The notes beneath the pieces are model-generated. The model searched no databases. It saw only the letters and a list, made by a program, of their open reading frames with translations, and had not been told where the DNA came from. Source: Liolophura sinensis (lineage: Eukaryota > Mollusca > Polyplacophora > Chitonida > Chitonidae). Taken from it: a DNA stretch of 64,000 bases. The DNA lies in the NCBI RefSeq assembly GCF_032854445.1, contig NC_088298.1, forward strand, positions 3,032,160 to 3,096,159. Reading direction: 5' to 3'. A program made the position numbers and the translations under genes. Of this stretch, positions 1-13,300 are shown piece by piece. The first letter of the stretch is position 1. Each line of letters starts with the position of its first letter.

Positions 1-286
1 ATCCACACCTATATGTCGCATAAATAGGTTAGTTGAAGTTGTTATTTTTTTCTTTAGTGCTTTGTATTGATTAACTCAATTTCTAAATGCTATTTAATCA
101 AGACCTAGCAAATTGGACTGTGGCAATTTGTTTTTCTTAGTTTTGGCAAAAACAAGCAACAACACTGTACATTACATTAGATGCTTCGTTCTGCGCCTCT
201 GTAAAGACAGCCAAATTCTGCTTAATCCTACTTATAGACCAGAGGGCCACAGGAATATTGATAAGGAGCTTTTCTCTGCAAATGTA

Positions 287-470
287 CATTTTATTTATTT
301 ATTTATTTAATTGGTGTTTTACGCCTTACTCCAGAATATTTCATTTATACGAAACCGGTCAGAGCTCGGTGATAAAATTCACAACCATTGGCAGGTTGCG
401 GAGGGTCCTTTTCACAAACGACCGGAGAGGAAGCCAGTATGAGCTTGCACTTGTACGTCGTTTGTCTTGT
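287..470 (-). mobile_element. tRNA-derived SINE, antisense, diverged (unit 1)
   Basis: Tail appears as (attt)n at 287-308, then attggtgttttacgcc, ccagaatatttcatttatac and gaggaagccag, the antisense body of the molluscan SINE. The tRNA head is not recognisable. Confidence 0.75.
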
Positions 471-1336
471 ACAGTGCCATACGGTGACATCCGTTACGGT
501 GGAAAAACATTCCCACCTCATTTAAGGCAGGTCACTCCCCTACCATTGCGCTCTTGGATTCGATTTTTATAACAAACAAAATCGGTCATTTTTGGACCTC
601 ACTATGCTGTAGAAGTACACAGTAAATGCCTTGTGACAGTCATTTCCTTTCTTGCTGTTGCTCGAGAACTAGGTCTCAGTAATGATTTTGTTTATTTGAC
701 GTTATCCAACAACAGCCCAGGGGAAACCCACGACCATCCACAGGATGCTCCGCGCATTAGATACGAGTATTTAAATGTATCAGCTTTCGTCAAGTTTTCC
801 CAAATTTTGAACATTCCATAAAGTATGGTGGACACACTGGCACTTTGTTGTGTATATGTTTGTTTTCCCCTACACAAATAAAATGAATTTTTATCATGGA
901 TAATCTTTTGTCTCAAGCATTCCACTGGACACTATACCAACTAATAATATACAGTCCCACACGGAAAAAACGATTCTAACAGATGTCGCCTTACGCCATG
1001 TGAGGGTTAATTGGTGCATTTTAACAAACTCACGTTCATGTAATATTGGACATTATCACCAGAAGATGATTTTAATTTAAGGAATTACTGAAGAAAGTCA
1101 ACCACAGTAAAGATTACAGGAAAATAGTCATCAATTATGGATAATTTTAATTACTGTATATACCAGTTTATGTTAAAATGCACTGATTAGCCCGAAAGTG
1201 CCGTAAAGCGATGACGTCACGGACCAAGGTGAGCTCACTATGATGTCATAACGCAGAAAATCCCGTACTGAATACATTCCAGCTGAGAAAGCAACAGTTC
1301 TGATATAGGGTTATTCAGTAGATTTAGCGTACTCAC

Positions 1337-1399
1337 CCCAACATTATGCGACTTCTTCAACGGCCCAACCAATGTTGAAGTTGATCTTGTAAATTTAGA
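1337..1399 (-). CDS. Micro-exon, type SKF (unit 1), 63 bp; leftmost exon seen
   Basis: 21 codons, SKFTRSTSTLVGPLKK then SHNVG; acceptor CCTTTTTTCAG, donor GTGAGTACG. The good donor implies at least one further exon to the left, outside the window or unrecognised. Confidence 0.7.
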
Positions 1400-4300
1400 C
1401 TGAAAAAAGGAATTAAATCAAACTGAATATTTTGAATAAATAAGGTGAATACATATTAGTGAAACACAAACCATGGTAGCGTTAAACATAAATATTCTTA
1501 ATGAAACATAATACTTAACATGTATGACACGAAGGCATTCCGTTGTTTTGCTCTCCAATGGCTATATACAAATAAGAGTATTTACTTTAAGGGGCCTCTG
1601 TGGCTCACTTGGTTAACATCTCATCAATGTGGTCGCTGTGAGTTCAAGTCCAGCTCATGCTGGCTTCATTTCCGCCCGTACATGGGAAGGTCTTTCAGCA
1701 ACCTGCGCATAATCGTGGGTTTCCCCGGGCTTTGCACAGTTTTCTCCAATCATAATGCTGGCCCCCGTCATATAAGTCAAATATTCTTGAGTATGGCGTA
1801 GAACACCAATCAAATAAATAAATAAATAACTAAATTTACTTCTAAAGAGTACATTTATCTTATTTCTCAGCCGTCGAGCAGTGTAGGTGGTACCGAGTCA
1901 ATTGTTGCTGTTGTAGTTCTCGGTTCCCCTATTTAAAATAGAAAGCTATGTTTCTCCCCTAAGTTTAAATTATGTATTGCGCTGGTGTTTAGTGCCGTGC
2001 TTGTGAAATTGTCACTTAAATATGGGCGGTGCGGTGTATAGTAAACCACCGCCCATCGCCAGGTACCTGATAAACCTTCTCACTTAAAGCCTAAACTAAA
2101 ACAGCTATAACTGGATTCGAGCCGACAGCCTCTTTGGCCAAGGCATGATTATGTTTGCCCCGAGATACCGCTATAACCATCTGAGCCAGAATAGGCAAAG
2201 CCGACGCTCTAACAATAGGTCATCCAAGCGGTCCCATAAATTATGTGGCATGCAGTTTTTTGCCTTGTAATGGATATGTAGTAATATTAACTCACGTTGT
2301 CGTTATCAACCGTTTTTGTGGCTTTTAGCACTAAAGATCTGTCCACTTTAGCTTTACCCTACAAACAGACAAAAAACAAACAGCTCGAACTCGTTGAGTT
2401 GACAGCGGAGTAAGGACGTTCAACAAAAGATATTCGATAAAGTTCAATAAAGGTCAGTCAATAAAGATCATTCAATACATTTCCTGCAGAACCAGAGGAT
2501 ATTTATAAATAATTATTTATTTATAAAATATTTCTTTAAATCGGTATATTTTAGGTAAAAGAAGTTGAAATTATGCCACTTTTGTCTTTAGATAACATTG
2601 ATAGTGTGACTGAGTGAGTGAGTACTTCGTGTTTAATATCGTACTTAGGAAGTTAAGGTGATCAGGTGATCGAAATTTTCATTTCAAAAGGCCAATCATA
2701 AGCCCGACAACTCTATTGAACACTTTGATAGAAATGGTTTTGTGGATCCGACCTTTTAGTTTGGCATAATTCGCCAGTAAAGCTATTTCAGAAACAAGGA
2801 ATTAGACATATTTCACAAGCTGAGTTTTTCTGCAATTATGATATAGGTCAATGACCTTCAAATATTTAAAGACATCATCCCCAGCACTAACTGTTAAATA
2901 AATCGAATAGTCCATTAGCACAATGTTATGTCATTGTATATTTACTGTTAAATTTTAAATACATGGATTATGAAAGAATAATTCGAGTCCAAAGTCATAA
3001 TATGCTTCCACTGGTAAAACTTTATCGCACTGCGTTTACACAACAATTATAGGGGACCTTATAGTTCATAATGAAACGCGGACACAGAACACCCTGTTGT
3101 TATAATATCCACACCGTACAAGTAACTCACATCATCATCATCTTCCAACCTCACTCCCTCTAGGGTGGACCTGGGGTTTTCAACGATTTCCTGGAAACAA
3201 CAACAAAAAACATTTAGTCTCATTACATGATGTTTTTATAAAATATATAACTTTATAAATAAATTGTAAAAAAACTCTCCTTGAAACATTAAAATTAATG
3301 AATTTCCATTAAGTAGTACTGCTTAAAAGGATTATTGTACATAACCTTCATTTTTATTGGGACGTGTTGAAGTGTATAGGTAGTCTATAATGCGCAGCAA
3401 TATACTGAGGGCTAATATTTACCCTAAAATACTGCCTTTTAACAGCAGGCGTACACTTTTGCATGACTCGTACCTTTATTCAGAATAGTTCTGGGATCAG
3501 TTCTCTATACAAAATGCTATAGGCTGTGTTTCACTGTCAACTCCAGCCTTCCTTCTCTAGCGCTTCCATAGAATCTGGGGCTAGTTTGTGTTTAACACTC
3601 AAAATTTAGGCTAAATGTACGAAGAGCATGAACCACGTGTGTTAAACCCTGCCAACCAGCTTAACCCAAGGGGTCATTTTCATTTTAGGCAGTGGGAAGG
3701 TCTGTCGGTCGTGGGTTTCTTCCCGGCGCTTCCAGGTTTCCTCCCACAATAATGCTGGCCCCCTTGGGTGCGGCGTCAAACACCAGTCAAGTCATTCTGG
3801 AGACAGCGTGATGTTAGGTGAAGTCATTTACCAAATTGTACACGTTTTAATGAAAGCAGCTCGTGATCATTAGAACGCTACTTTTACATTAACCTAAACC
3901 GTTAACTTTTCCTTATATTTAGTATAAAAAGACAACAATAAACTAGAACTGCAAAGCGGTTTCTGCCCGAATTCACGTCGCTTCTTCTTGTAAGGCAATT
4001 TAAAAGAAAGGCAATTTTATTTTCTCCTCCTGGTTTTTAATGTGTTGGAATTCAGGAGAATAATTCTCATATGATGATTTCTGAGATATTGTTTCAGCTA
4101 GTTTATTGGCTATATGAGATGAAGATGTTAATAGAGTATCACCATCTGTTAAAAACTGAACTTTGGCTTTATTGTTTTTGCCCTTAATTTTCTGAACCAT
4201 ACTCCAGACATTACGCATGTGTGTTTTTGACATAATACCTGAAACAAAATTTCGCCAACAAGATCGTCTCTCGGACTTGAGTAATCGACGAGCCTTAGCT

Positions 4301-7300
4301 CTAAATATACGAACCTGGTTTAAATTATCATTATCTTGACAATGATTAAATTTGCGCTCGGCCTTTTCACGGTCCTTGATGGCCTAACGACAATCATTAT
4401 TACACCAGTGTTTACTTTTGGATTTTGGATTTGTCGAGGTCTTAGTGATGCTTCTATGAGCTGCTGTTAATAAAAGTTCATTAAATTTTCACAAAGGATC
4501 ATCAGCACCACTGAGATTCTCTGGAGTGATATCAGTCTCACAGAACATCGCAAATGCGATCTAATCTGCTTTATTTAATTTTCACCTAGCTACACGTTCT
4601 AAAGAATTAGAAGTGAGATGCTCCAGGACAACAGGAATATGGTCACTACCACACAGATCGCAATGCGCCCTCCAAGAAAAATCTGGGAGAAGTGATGGAT
4701 CCGTGATAGTGAGATCGACAGCAGAATAAGCGACATTACCTGGATGTAAATAGGTATTAAAACCATCATTGAAATAACACAGTTCATCTTTCGATAAAAA
4801 AATCTTCCAATGTTTTCCCTTTAATATTTATATTATTACTGCCCCATAAAAGGTTATGTGAATTAAAATACCCCATAATTATAAAAGGGGATGGCAGTTG
4901 TTCTTTCAAGTTATGTAATTCAGAGATTGACAAAGAAGAATGAGGAAGAATATATACCAAAGATCATGTAACTGTTTCCGACAAAGAAACACGAACGGCC
5001 ACAGCCTAAAGCTCAGTAATGAGGTCAACAGGGCTGTGAATTATATCATTATTTACGAAAATAGAGGAGTCGACACAAGCTCGCTCTTCCTCACCAGAAT
5101 AAGTGCTATGAAGTGTATAATTTATAAGAGATAATTTATCTTTGTCAGATGTCTTCAGATGAGTTTCCTGAAGGGCATGGGCCAACTGGACTTGAAGATT
5201 GAACTAGCTGTGTTATTTCAACAAAATTTACCTGGACAATTCCACTGTATAATTTTATCGAAGGAAGACATTATGGAGGTAGGCGTTTAGGAGATTTATG
5301 TTTGGACCGAGGTCCACCCTTCCTTGGAGATCGGATGAAAGATCTCCCTGGTGCGGACAATGTATTCATCACCTCCACATCTGATCTTGAAGGACCAACG
5401 TCCTCCAATGATCCAAACTCATTCAAAGTTTGGATAGGGTCCCTAGTGGCCTTAGAAGAACGTTCCACATTTGAAAACAAATCAATTTATTTATACATTG
5501 GCCCTTGCCGTGACCAAATTTTTGGCACGTAAAACAAATTGTCGGGCTGGGAATGTACAGGTCAACACGAACCCTGTACGGACCAATGTAAATGGATGAC
5601 GGAAGTGATGTGCTGTTGAATGTTAAAAATGAAGTGTTGAGTTTAATGGTGTTACCAGATTTTTTCGTAACGAAACGTTTTACATTGGTAACACCCTCAG
5701 ACTTTAATTCAGCACAAATTTGTTCTTCAGACAGGTCAATCAGATCCCGATCCCTGTCACGTATGATGCCCTTGCAGCTATTTAGGGACTTATGCGGAGA
5801 GGCAAAAACAGCTACAAGCAAAATGGAATTCAATGATAATACATTGAATGCTTGCCTTTTTCGAAAATATTCAATAAGGATATCGCCAGATCTTAATTTT
5901 TTAACATTTTTAACTTGACCAGCTGAACCTTCTAATGTTTTTTTAAGAACGAATGGATCTAGTTTGGACGCTGGACGGTGGTCATTTTGCTTAATAAAAG
6001 AATGAAAGCCGGCCAACTGTCCGGTCCATTGTCTCTTTCAAGAAAATCTTCATTTTTACGCTTTTTTGCGGTGTTCATTGGAGCATTGGAGAGGTTTTTT
6101 TAGCAAGACATAATACAGAGTTTTAAAGGATCATAGCGCCGTGTCCCTCACCCACCACGGAGTGCCAACCTGGCCAAAACACTGTCTGAAAGTCACCAGC
6201 ACAAAGTGAGACGAGGATTCCGCGCGGATAAGGTGGATTTTTTTGCTATTATTCGAGCAGATTCAATGCATAAAATAGACACAATCCACTCGATTGACCC
6301 TAAAGCAACCGCCCAGATATCAAGAGAATTATATTAAAAATATTCTGACATACAAACAAGTACTCATAAATGACGTTTATAAATAGCAGAATAGACTCTC
6401 GGACATCTGGACCGACGTTGCCAGCCGATTAATCGGATCGGGCCCTCCGACCGCCAGTCTGAAGAGAAGTAAAGGCCAAAGTGACGTGTTGAACGTGAGG
6501 ATCTCGCAAGACTAACACCCCCTCAGTCACTAGGATGCCGTCCTCCCCTATTACGGGTTCCGACCCACGGCCAACAGGTCGCTCCTCAGTTGCCTCTCAC
6601 ACAACCGAGAAGATGTGAGCCTATTACATTCACCTGGCTCACACACGAGTGCTCTAGGTTAGTCGTCTTTTACGACAAGCTTTCCTAGAGGGCTGAGGTC
6701 CTATTCTTATCACCCCGGAAACCCCACGGGGGACAGTTCGCAAAATACCTGGATTACATAATATAGGAATGCTTGGTTCATCTCGAGGGTGACCCCTCCA
6801 AGCAAAGCAAATTTATTTTGATATTTACCGTTACTTCTTGGTGATACACATAACAAGTTTAAACTAAGTCCTGTTTTCACCAGGAACAACAATTTCATAC
6901 ACATTCTAAATGTGCTACGTTTCGGCTATGAATACGTAGGTGTTAGTATCCACACCTATATGTCGCATAAATAGGTTAGGTGAAGTTGTTATTTTTTTCT
7001 TTAGTACTTTGTATTCATTAACTCAATTTCTAAATGCTATTTAATCAAGACATAGCAACTTGGAATGTGGCAATTTGTTTTTCTTAGTTTTGGCGAAAAC
7101 AAGCAACAACACTGTACATTCCATTAGATGCTTCGTTCTGCGCCTCTGTAAAGACAACCAAATTCTGCTTAATCCTACTTATAGACCAGAGGGCCACAGG
7201 AATATTGATAAGGAGCTTTTCTCTGCAAATGTACATTTTATTTATTTATTTATTTAATTGGTGTTTTACGCCTTACTCCAGAATATTTCATTTGTACGCC

Positions 7301-10300
7301 ACCGGTCAGAGCTTAATGATAAAATTCATAACCATTGGCAGGTTGCGGAGGGTCCTTCTCACAAACGACCGGAGAGGAAGCCAGTATGAGCTTGCACTTG
7401 TACGTCGTTTGTCTTGTACAGTGCCATACGGTGACATCCGTTACGGTGGAAAAACATTCCCACCTCATTTAAAGCAGGTCACTCCCCTACCATTGCGCTC
7501 TTGGATTCGATTTTTATAACAAACAAAATCGGTCATTTTTGGACCTCACTATGCTGTAGAAGTACACAGTAAATGCCTTGTGGCAGTCATTTCCTTTCTT
7601 GCTGTTGCTCGAGAACTAGCTCTCAGTAATGATTTTGTTTATTTGACGTTATCCAACAACACCCCAGGGGAAACCCACGACCATCCACAGGATGCTCCGC
7701 GCAATAGATACGAGTATTTAAATGTATCAGGTTTCCTCAAGTTTACCCAAATTTTGAACATTCCATAAAGTATGGTGGACACACTGGCACTTTGTTGTGT
7801 ATATGTTTGTTTTCTCCTACGCAAATAAAATGAATTTTTATCATGGATACTCTTTTGTCTCAAGCATTCCACTGGACACTATATCAACTAATAATATACA
7901 GTCTCAGAGGAAAAAAACGATTCTAAACAGATGTCGCCTTACGCCATGTGAGGGTTAATTGGTGCATTTTAACAAACTCAGGTTCACGTAATATTGGACA
8001 TTATCACCAGAAGATGATTTTAATTTAAGGAATTACTAAAGAAAATCAACCACAGTAAAGATTACAGGAAAATAATCATCAATTATGGATAATTTTAATT
8101 ACTGTATATACCAGTTTATGTTAAAATGCACTGATTAGCCCGAAAGTGCCGTAAAGCGATGACGTCACGGACCAAGGTGAGCTCACTATGATGTCATACC
8201 GCAGAAAATCCCGTACTGAATACATTCCAGCTGAGAAAGCAACAGTTCTGATATAGGGTTATTCAGCAGATTTAGCGTACTCACCCCAACATTATGCGAA
8301 TTCTTCAACGGCCCAACCAATGTTGAAGTTGATCTTGTAAATTTAGACTGAAAAAAGGAATGAAATCAAACTGAATATTTTGAATAAATAAGGTGAATAC
8401 ATATTAGTCAAACACAAACCATGGTAGCGTTAAACATAAATATTCTTAATGAAACATAATACTTAACATGTATGACACGAAGGCATTCCGTTGTTTTGCT
8501 CTCCAATGGCTATATACAAACAAGAGTATTTACTTTAAGGGGCCTCTGTGGCTCACTTGGTTAACATCTCATCAATGTGGTCGCTGTGAGTTCAAGACCA
8601 GCTCATGCTGGCTTCCTTTCCGCCCGTACATGGGAAGGTCTTTCAGCAACCTGCGCATGGTCGTGGGTTTCCCCCAGGCTTTGCACAGTTTTCTCCCATC
8701 ATAATGCTGGCCCCCGTCATATAAGTCAAATATTCTTCAGTATGGCGTAGAACACCAATCAAATAAATAAATAAATAAATAAATAAATTTACTTCTAAAG
8801 AGTACATTTATCTTATTTCTCAGCCGTCGAGCAGTGTAGGTGGTACCGAGTCAGTTGTTGCTGTTGTAGTTCTCAGTTCCCCTATTTAGAATAGAAAACC
8901 ATGTTTCTCCCGTAAGTTTAAATTATGTATTGCGCTGGTGTTTAGTGCCGTGCTTGTGAAATTGTCACTTAAATAAGGGCGATGCGGTGTATGGTAAACC
9001 AGCGCCCATCGCCAGGTACCTGATAAACCTCCTCACTTAAAGCCTAAACCAAAACAGCTATAACTGGATTCGAGCCGACAGCCTCTTTGGCCAAGGGCAT
9101 GATGGTTGCCCCGAGATACCGCTATAACCATCTGAGCCAGAATAGCCAAAGCCGACGCTCTAACAATAGGTCATCCAAGCGGTCCCATAAATTATGTGGC
9201 GTGCAGTTTTGTGGCTTGCAATGGGTATGTAGTAATATTCACTCACGTTGTAGTTATCAGCCTTTTTTGTGGCTTTTAGCACTAAAGATCTGTCCACTTA
9301 GCTCTATCCTACAAACAGACAAACAACAAACAGCTCGAACTCGTTGAGTTGACAGCGGAGTAAGGACATTCAACAAAAGATATTCCATAAAGTTCAGTAA
9401 AGGTCAGTCAATAAAAATCAATCAATACATTTCCTGCAGAAGCACAGGATATTTATAAATAATTATTTATTTATAAAATATTTCTTTAAATCGGTATATT
9501 CATAACTATATATTTATTTACGAATATTTAATATTACATCTCCTGTTTATAGTTTAACGCCTTAGTTAAGAAGGTTTTCACCGACTCTGCTTGTCAGTTG
9601 TATGGATGGAGAAAAAGTGTGCTTTAGAGGTAAAATTCTTGAGTATGCTGCTAATCAATAAATAAATACATCAACAAATAACAATATTTATTACCATACC
9701 AATAAAGTAACTCCCAACATGCGTGGTATTATTTAGAAAGTAAAGGTATAACTCACTTTATCCACTCCCATCTTCTCTTGGTGCTCGTCCGACCTGACTT
9801 GTACATAAACATCCTGAACAAAAACAACCCACACAAAATTGTCTCGTCACGTAACCTTGTGCATTTATAATGACATTGCACTTTCTCCAAATTTTCCCTA
9901 ACTCCTTTCCAGCGATGGTATACAATTATGGTATATAAGAATAAAGCAAACTACAGGGTCATATCTAAGCTTTACTTACAAACTGACAGACTGGTGGCCG
10001 TTTCCACTAGACCATTTCTGACTTTAGTTTTGGGTAAAAGAAGTTGAAATTATGCCACTTTTGTCTTTTTTGATGACATTGATAGTGTGAATGAGTGAGT
10101 GAGTACTTCGTGTTTAATATCGTACTTAGGAAGTTAAGGTGATAAGGTGATCGAAATTTTCATTTCAAAAGGCCAATCATAAGCCCGACGACTCTATTGA
10201 ACACTTTGATAGAAATGGCTTTGGGGATCCGACCATTGAGTTTGACATAATTCGCCAGTAAAGCTATTTCAGAAACAAGGAATTAGACATATTTCACAAG

Positions 10301-13300
10301 CTGAGTTTTACTGTACTTTATGATACAGGTCAATGACCTTCAAATATTTAAAGACATCATCCCCAGCACTAACTGTTAAATACATCGAATCGTCCATTAG
10401 TACAATGTTATGTCATTGTATATTCACTGTTAACTTTTAGATACATGGATTATGAAAGAATAATTCGAGTCCAAAGTCATAATATGCTTCCACTGGTAAA
10501 ACTTTATAGCACTGCATTTACACAACAATTATATGGGACCTTATAGTTCATAATGAAACGCGGACACAGAACACCCTGTTGTTATAATATCCACACCGTA
10601 CAGGTAACTCACTTCATCATCATCTTCCAACCTCATTCCCTCCAGGGTGGACCTGGGGCTTTTAAACGATTTCCTGGAAACAACAACAGAAAACATTTAG
10701 TCTCATTACATGATGTTTGTTTAAAATATATAAATTTATAAATAAATTGTAAAAAAAAACTCTTCTTGAAACATTAAAATTAATGAATTTCCATTAAGTA
10801 GTACTGCTTAAAAGGATTATTGTACATAACCGTCATTTTTATTGGGACGTGTTGAAGTGTATAGGTAGCCTATAATGCGCAGCAATATACTGAGGGCTAA
10901 TATTTACCCTAAAATACTGCCTTTTAACAGCAGGCGTACACTTTTGCATGACTCGTACCTTAATTCAGAATAGTACTGTGGTCAGTTCTCTATACAAAAT
11001 GCTATAGGCTGTGTTTCACTGTCAACTCTAGCCCTCCTGTCTAGTGCTTCCATAGAATCTGGGGCTAGTTTGTGTTTAACACNNNNNNNNNNNNNNNNNN
11101 NNNNNNNNNNNNNNNNNNNNNNNNNNNNNNNNNNNNNNNNNNNNNNNNNNNNNNNNNNNNNNNNNNNNNNNNNNNNNNNNNNNNNNNNNNNNNNNNNNNN
11201 NNNNNNNNNNNNNNNNNNNNNNNNNNNNNNNNNNNNNNNNNNNNNNNNNNNNNNNNNNNNNNNNNNNNNNNNNNNNNNNNNNAAAAATTTGTTCTTCAGA
11301 CAGGTCAATCAGATCCCGATCCCTGTCACGTACGATGCCCTTGCAGCTATTTAGGGGACTTATGCGGCGAGGCAAAAACAGCTACATCCAAAATGGAATT
11401 CAATGATAATACATTGAATGCTTGCCTTTTCCGAAGACATTCAATAAGGATATCGCCAGATCTTAATTTTTTAACATTTTTAACTTGACCAGCTGAACCT
11501 TCTAAATGTTTTTTTTAAGAACGAATGGATCTAGTTTGGACGCTGGACGGTGGTCATTTTCCTTGATAAAAGAATGAAAGCCGGCCAACTGTCCGGTCCA
11601 TTGTCTCTTTCAAGAAGATCTTCATTTTTTACGCTATTTTTGCGGTGTTCATTGGAGCATTGGAGACGTTTTTTGAGCAAGACATAATACAGAGTTTTAA
11701 ACGTTCATAGCGCCGTGTCCCTCAACCACCACGGAGTGCCGACCCGTGAGAAACACTCTCTGCGAGTAACCAGCACAAAGTGAGACGGGGATTCCCACGC
11801 GGATAAGGTGGATTTTTTTTGCTAATGTTCGAGCAGATTTCCAATGCATAAAATAGACACAATCCACTCGATTGACCCTAAAGCCACCGCCCAGATATCA
11901 AGAGAATTTTATTAAAAAATATTCTGACATATAAACAAGTACTTATAAATGACGTTTATAAATAACAGAATAGACTCTCGGACATCTGGACCGACGTGAC
12001 CAGCGACTGATCGAAGCAGGCCCTCCGAAAACCCGTCTGAAGAGAAGTAAAGGCCAAACTGACGTGTTGAACGTGAGGATCTCGCAAGACTAACACGCCC
12101 TCAGTCACCAGGATCCCGTCCCCCCCCCCCCTCCCATTACAGGTTGCGACCCACGGCCAACAGGTCGCTCCTCAGTTGCCTCTCACACAACCGAGAAGAT
12201 GTGAGCCTATTACATTCACCTGGTTCACACAGGAGTGCTCTAGGTTAGTCGTCTTTTACGACAAGCTTTCCTAGTGGGCTGAGGTCCTATTCTTATCCAC
12301 CCCGGAAACCCCACGGGGGACAGTTCGTAGAATACCTGGATTACATAATATAGAAATGCTTGGTTCATCTCGAGGGTGACCCCTCCAAGCAAAGCAAATT
12401 TATTTTGAAATTTACCGCTATTTCTTGGTGATACACATAACAAGTTTAAACTAAGTCTTGTTTTCACCAGGAACAACAATTTCATACACATTCTAAAATG
12501 TGCTACGTTTCGGCTATGAAATACGTAGGTGTTAGTATCCACACCTGTATGTCGCATAAATAGGTTAGTTGAAGTTGTTATTTTTTTCTTTAGTGCTTTG
12601 TATTGATTAACTCAATTTCTAAATGCTATTTAATCAAGACCTAGCAAATTGGACTGTGGGCAATTTGTTTTTCTTAGTTTTGGCAAAAACAAGCAACAAC
12701 ACTGTACATTACATTAGATGCTTCGTTCTGCGCCTCTGTAAAGACAACCAAATTCTGCTTAATCTACTTATAGACCAGAGGGCCACAGGAATATTGATAA
12801 GGAGCTTTTCTCTGCAAATGTACATTTTATTTATTTATTTATTTAATTGGTGTTTTACGCCTTACTCCAGAATATTTCATTTATACGAAACCGGTCAGAG
12901 CTCGGTGATAAATTCACAACCATTGGCAGGTTGCGGAGGGTCCTTTTGGAACAAACGACCGGAGAGGAAGCCAGTATGAGCTTGCACTTGTACGTCGTTT
13001 GTCTTGTACAGTGCCATACGGTGACATCCGTTACGGTGGAAAAACATTCCCACCTCATTTAAGGCAGGTCACTCCCCTACCATTGCGCTCTTGGATTCGA
13101 TTTTTATAACAAACAAAATCGGTCATTTTTGGACCTCACTATGCTGTAGAAGTACACAGTAAATGCTTGTGATAGTCATTTCCTTTCTTGCTGTTACTCG
13201 AGAACTAGGTCTCAGTAATGATTTTGTTTATTTGACGCTATCCAACAACACCCCAGGGGAAAACCCACGACCATCCCACAGGATTGCTCCGCGCATTAGA

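Larger units (their letters stand above)
1..6947. repeat. Segmental duplication unit 1
   Basis: First of four tandem copies; each begins at the same atccacacct(a/g)tatgtcg sequence, here at base 1. Contents in order: antisense SINE, SKF exon, sense SINE, second-family SINE, GKAK exon, EIVE exon, partial SINE, retrotransposon fragment R1. It lacks the roughly 530-bp segment with the DxYV exon that units 2 and 4 carry (junction near 2553). Confidence 0.9.
6948..12536. repeat. Segmental duplication unit 2 (contains assembly gap)
   Basis: Second tandem copy. It carries the extra segment at about 9501-10033 with the DxYV exon. The 200-N gap replaces sequence that spans about 2.1 kb in units 1 and 3. 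Correcting for this gives a unit near 7.5 kb, as expected for unit 1 plus the extra segment. Confidence 0.9.

Noticed and set aside
258-572. 104-codon plus-strand ORF and its copies in units 2-4
   Set aside because: It lies over an antisense SINE and flanking sequence, is broken by indels in unit 3, and has no domain.
1031-1085. Minus-strand GTGAGT donor preceded by a TTTCTTCAG acceptor near 1035-1090
   Set aside because: All three frames between the two sites contain early stops, and the copy in unit 2 has lost the donor.
1520-1801. 93-codon ORF over the unit SINE (and similar frames at 8468, 14037, 20787)
   Set aside because: It is the translated head and body of the tRNA-derived SINE; the same peptide pieces recur at every SINE copy.
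10982-11488. Several ORFs of 94-138 codons spanning the N run
   Set aside because: They consist mostly of unknown residues across an assembly gap of arbitrary length.
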